NCBI GenBank assembly: GCA_900769555.1
Contig: CAAGHA010000068.1
Span: forward strand, 1 to 7,886
Reading direction: 5' to 3'
From: Bacteroidales bacterium
GTDB lineage: Bacteria; Bacteroidota; Bacteroidia; Bacteroidales; Paludibacteraceae
DNA length: 7,886 nt
This document shows positions 5,928 to 7,886 of this stretch, piece after piece. The notes beneath the pieces were generated by a model that did not search any database, was not told where the DNA came from, and saw only the letters and a program-made list of their open reading frames with translations. A program made the translations under genes and the position numbers. Each line of letters begins with the position of its first letter. The first letter of the stretch is position 1.

Positions 5928-7208
5928 TTACCAAGCAAATAAAGGATAATCCTTCATAATTGAATTAACTTTTTCTCTTACTGCTTTTATTGTTTTTTCA
6001 CATTCAGGAGCATTCAGTACAGTATCAATCATTTCTACAATCTCAACCATTAATTCCTCTTTTGCACCACGAGTAGTGATAGCAGGGGTTCCAAAACGTA
6101 ATCCTGAAGTTTGGAAAGGAGAACGAGAGTCAAAAGGCACCATATTTTTGTTTGTAGTGATATCAGCAGCAACCAAAGCTTTTTCTGCAACCTTTCCTGT
6201 TAGTTCAGGGAATTTAGGACGAAGGTCAACCAACATAGAGTGGTTATCAGTTCCGTTAGAGATAATTTTGTAACCTTTATCCATGAATGCTTGAGCCATA
6301 ACAGCAGCATTCTTTTTAACTTGCATTTGATATTCCTTGTATTCAGGAAGAAGAGCTTCACCAAAAGAAACTGCCTTTGCAGCAATAACATGCTCCAATG
6401 GACCACCTTGTATTCCAGGGAATACAGCAGAGTCAAGTAATGCAGACATTTTTCTAATTTCACCTTTAGGAGTTTTCTTACCCCATGGGTTTTCAAAATC
6501 TTTACCCATCATAATTGCACCACCTCTTGGCCCTCTTAATGTTTTGTGGGTTGTAGTAGTAACGATGTGAGCATACTTTACAGGATTTTCAAGCAACCCA
6601 GCTGCAATTAGTCCTGCCGGGTGAGCCATATCTACCATGAAGATTGCACCAATTTCATCTGCAACTTTTCTAATACGAGCATAATCCCATTCACGAGAAT
6701 AGGCAGATGCACCAGCTATAATTAATTTAGGTTTTTCTGTACGAGCAACTTGTTCCAATTGGTCGTAGTCAACTCGTCCTGTCTCCTCTTTTACATTGTA
6801 TTCCAATGCTTGAAACATCAAACCAGAGAAGTTTACAGGAGAACCATGAGAAAGGTGTCCACCATGAGAAAGGTTTAGTCCTAAGAATTTGTCTCCAGCA
6901 TTCATACATGCCAAAAATACAGCAGCATTTGCTTGTGCTCCTGAGTGAGGTTGAACGTTAGCCCATTCAGCTCCAAAAATTTGCTTCAATCTGTCGATTG
7001 CTAATTGTTCACTTAAGTCAACAACTTCACAACCTCCATAGTAGCGGTGTCCAGGATAACCTTCTGCATACTTGTTTGTTAAACATGAACCCATCGCTTG
7101 CATAACTTGTTCACTAACAAAGTTCTCTGATGCGATAAGCTCTACACCTTTTAATTGTCTTTGACGTTCTTTTTCGATAATTTCAAAAATAGCAGTGTCT
7201 CTTACCAT
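5928..7208 (-). CDS. glyA: Serine hydroxymethyltransferase
   Basis: PLP enzyme interconverting serine and glycine with transfer of a one-carbon unit to tetrahydrofolate; cytosolic, a main source of one-carbon units. 426 residues, full length for the bacterial family. Landmarks in order: LIASENF (24-30), YAEGYPGHRYYGG (47-59), QPHSGAQAN (86-94), LSHGGHLSHG (113-122), DMAHPAGL (193-200) with the cofactor-contacting aspartate and histidine, and TTTTHKTLRGPRGG (217-230), where K222 forms the Schiff base with PLP. GLRFGTPAITTRG near the C-terminus carries the substrate carboxylate-binding arginine. No key residue is missing. The start at 7208 gives the usual short N-terminus and sits about 30 bases after the predicted transcription start. 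Transcribed alone, ending at the long hairpin. Confidence 0.97.
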   Translation of the reverse strand: MVRDTAIFEIIEKERQRQLKGVELIASENFVSEQVMQAMGSCLTNKYAEGYPGHRYYGGCEVVDLSEQLAIDRLKQIFGAEWANVQPHSGAQANAAVFLACMNAGDKFLGLNLSHGGHLSHGSPVNFSGLMFQALEYNVKEETGRVDYDQLEQVARTEKPKLIIAGASAYSREWDYARIRKVADEIGAIFMVDMAHPAGLIAAGLLENPVKYAHIVTTTTHKTLRGPRGGAIMMGKDFENPWGKKTPKGEIRKMSALLDSAVFPGIQGGPLEHVIAAKAVSFGEALLPEYKEYQMQVKKNAAVMAQAFMDKGYKIISNGTDNHSMLVDLRPKFPELTGKVAEKALVAADITTNKNMVPFDSRSPFQTSGLRFGTPAITTRGAKEELMVEIVEMIDTVLNAPECEKTIKAVREKVNSIMKDYPLFAW

Positions 7209-7245
7209 AATCTATAGTTTGAATAGTTGAATTTTCTTTTTTTTG

Positions 7246-7253
7246 CAAAGTTA
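7246..7253 (-). promoter_or_regulatory. glyA promoter, -7 element
   Basis: Read on the minus strand this is TAACTTTG, an exact match to the Bacteroidetes -7 consensus TAnnTTTG, followed by CAAA. It places the start of transcription near 7239 and gives a leader of about 30 bases before the glyA ATG. The -33 TTG is not well conserved: TTC occurs about 23 bases upstream. Confidence 0.6.
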
Positions 7254-7496
7254 ATATTATCTCTGAAATATTCTATGAAGCTATTTAATTTTATTGAAAC
7301 TATTTCAAATATTTTTTACATTATGATTGGTGTTTAGTAACTCAAGCTTCTATTTTGAAGAACGGATATTGCTTGAATTTGATCATAATTATTATAAAAG
7401 AATAATCTAAAATATGTAAATGAGTGTATGTCAGAATATGAATTTGTAATTTAAACTTTTAGTTACCAAATCAAAATATTCTTTAGTGAGAAAAAG

Positions 7497-7523
7497 TTTA
7501 GTCCAAATTTATTTGTAACTTTG
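7497..7523 (+). promoter_or_regulatory. Candidate rightward promoter
   Basis: TAACTTTG (7516-7523) matches the TAnnTTTG -7 consensus exactly on the plus strand. The only -33 candidate is TTTAG at 7497-7501, an imperfect match with a spacer slightly short of optimal. Transcription would start near 7530 and run toward the GC-rich block and whatever lies beyond the right edge. Confidence 0.4.
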
Positions 7524-7812
7524 TAGCACTGATTCCTTATTAAATGGGGGATTTTTATTTGTTTTAACCTATTATGGATAAGAAAAATTTTGATAGAATG
7601 GAATAGAGGATAATGTTATCTTACTTTGAATTTAAAATGGTTTCAATAATGTGGTATTGAGAAGATTGGGTTTATCTATAATTTAACAATATCCTAAATT
7701 TACTTAATTAACTCTTTGTGAGTTGTGTTTTCTGTTTAATAATTTTTCTTGTTTGAATTTTTTTTAGTTTGAAGATTCCATTTAGAAACGCAAGATTTTT
7801 TTATAAGATATT

Positions 7813-7875
7813 ATGAAAAACACTGCGGGGGAAGCCATGCGGCGGGGGCGCAAAGCCCCCAAGAGCGTTCAATAG
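7813..7875 (+). CDS. Possible 20-residue leader peptide in a GC-rich block
   Basis: ATG at 7813 opens a 20-codon frame ending in TAG (7873-7875), encoding MKNTAGEAMRRGRKAPKSVQ, a basic peptide with no known domain that I can name. The DNA is sharply different from the rest: 31 of the 40 bases at 7821-7860 are G or C. GGGGGC (7844-7849) pairs with GCCCCC (7855-7860) around a five-base loop. It could be a leader peptide with an attenuator-like hairpin before a gene beyond the window, the start of an acquired segment, or a chance frame in a GC-rich structural element. Confidence 0.25.
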   Translation: MKNTAGEAMRRGRKAPKSVQ

Positions 7876-7886
7876 CATTACAAAAA

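Larger units (their letters stand above)
7209..7812. other. Long AT-rich intergenic region
   Basis: About 600 bases with no supported gene, between glyA (leftward) and the small frame at 7813 (rightward). It holds the glyA promoter, a plus-strand promoter candidate near 7516 and a minus-strand TAAATTTG at 7511-7504 without a good -33 box. A ten-codon frame at 7574-7606 and the short palindrome GATAA-TG-TTATC (7609-7620) are visible but unsupported. If the plus promoter is real, 7530-7812 is an unusually long leader. Confidence 0.4.

Noticed and set aside
6076..6570. Several plus- and minus-strand open frames inside glyA
   Set aside because: All overlap the intact, full-length glyA in other frames and look like shadows of its codon pattern.
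7504..7511. Minus-strand TAAATTTG as a second glyA promoter
   Set aside because: There is no TTG at a suitable distance upstream, and glyA already has a well-placed -7 element near its start.
7574..7606. Ten-codon frame (MDKKNFDRME) as a leader peptide
   Set aside because: Such short frames are expected by chance in 600 bases, and nothing beyond its position supports translation.
7710..7724. AACTC-loop-GAGTT hairpin as a terminator
   Set aside because: Only five pairs and no proper T tract immediately after; too weak to call.

Overview
The window is AT-rich DNA from a bacterium of the phylum Bacteroidetes (Bacteroidota), most likely the order Bacteroidales. The evidence is the TTG/TAnnTTTG promoter type (586-616, and on the minus strand at 7253-7246), starts without Shine-Dalgarno sequences, a lipoprotein with a Bacteroidetes-type surface export signal, and a short YtxH-type membrane protein typical of the group. 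I cannot name the genus.

Layout. 1-585 has no convincing gene. It carries two diverged copies of a ~114-base intergenic repeat, an 18-base inverted repeat and a possible pseudoknot. 586-5117 looks like one rightward transcription unit with a promoter at its head and a strong stem-loop terminator at its end: an O-methyltransferase, a surface-type FKBP lipoprotein, serS, aguA and aguB. Gaps between genes are 1, 25, 2 and 24 bases. 5118-5352 is a convergent intergenic region with a third, shorter copy of the repeat in the opposite orientation and a separate inverted repeat. 5353-5613 (minus) is a small YtxH-like membrane protein. 5614-5927 holds a long hairpin that probably terminates glyA. 5928-7208 (minus) is glyA with its own promoter. 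7209-7886 has no ordinary gene, but it has a plus-strand promoter candidate and ends in a GC-rich block holding a 20-codon open frame.

How the genes fit together. aguA and aguB form a two-step route from agmatine to putrescine via N-carbamoylputrescine; no arginine decarboxylase is in the window. serS and glyA both concern serine (charging of tRNA-Ser; serine to glycine plus a one-carbon unit) but lie in separate, convergent units. The methyltransferase and FKBP protein have no evident metabolic link to the rest and probably share only the transcript.

The coding content is ordinary core metabolism. The least explained signals are the three-copy intergenic element and the GC-rich block at the right edge. 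I found no defence system, CRISPR array, tRNA, rRNA, transposase or integrase.
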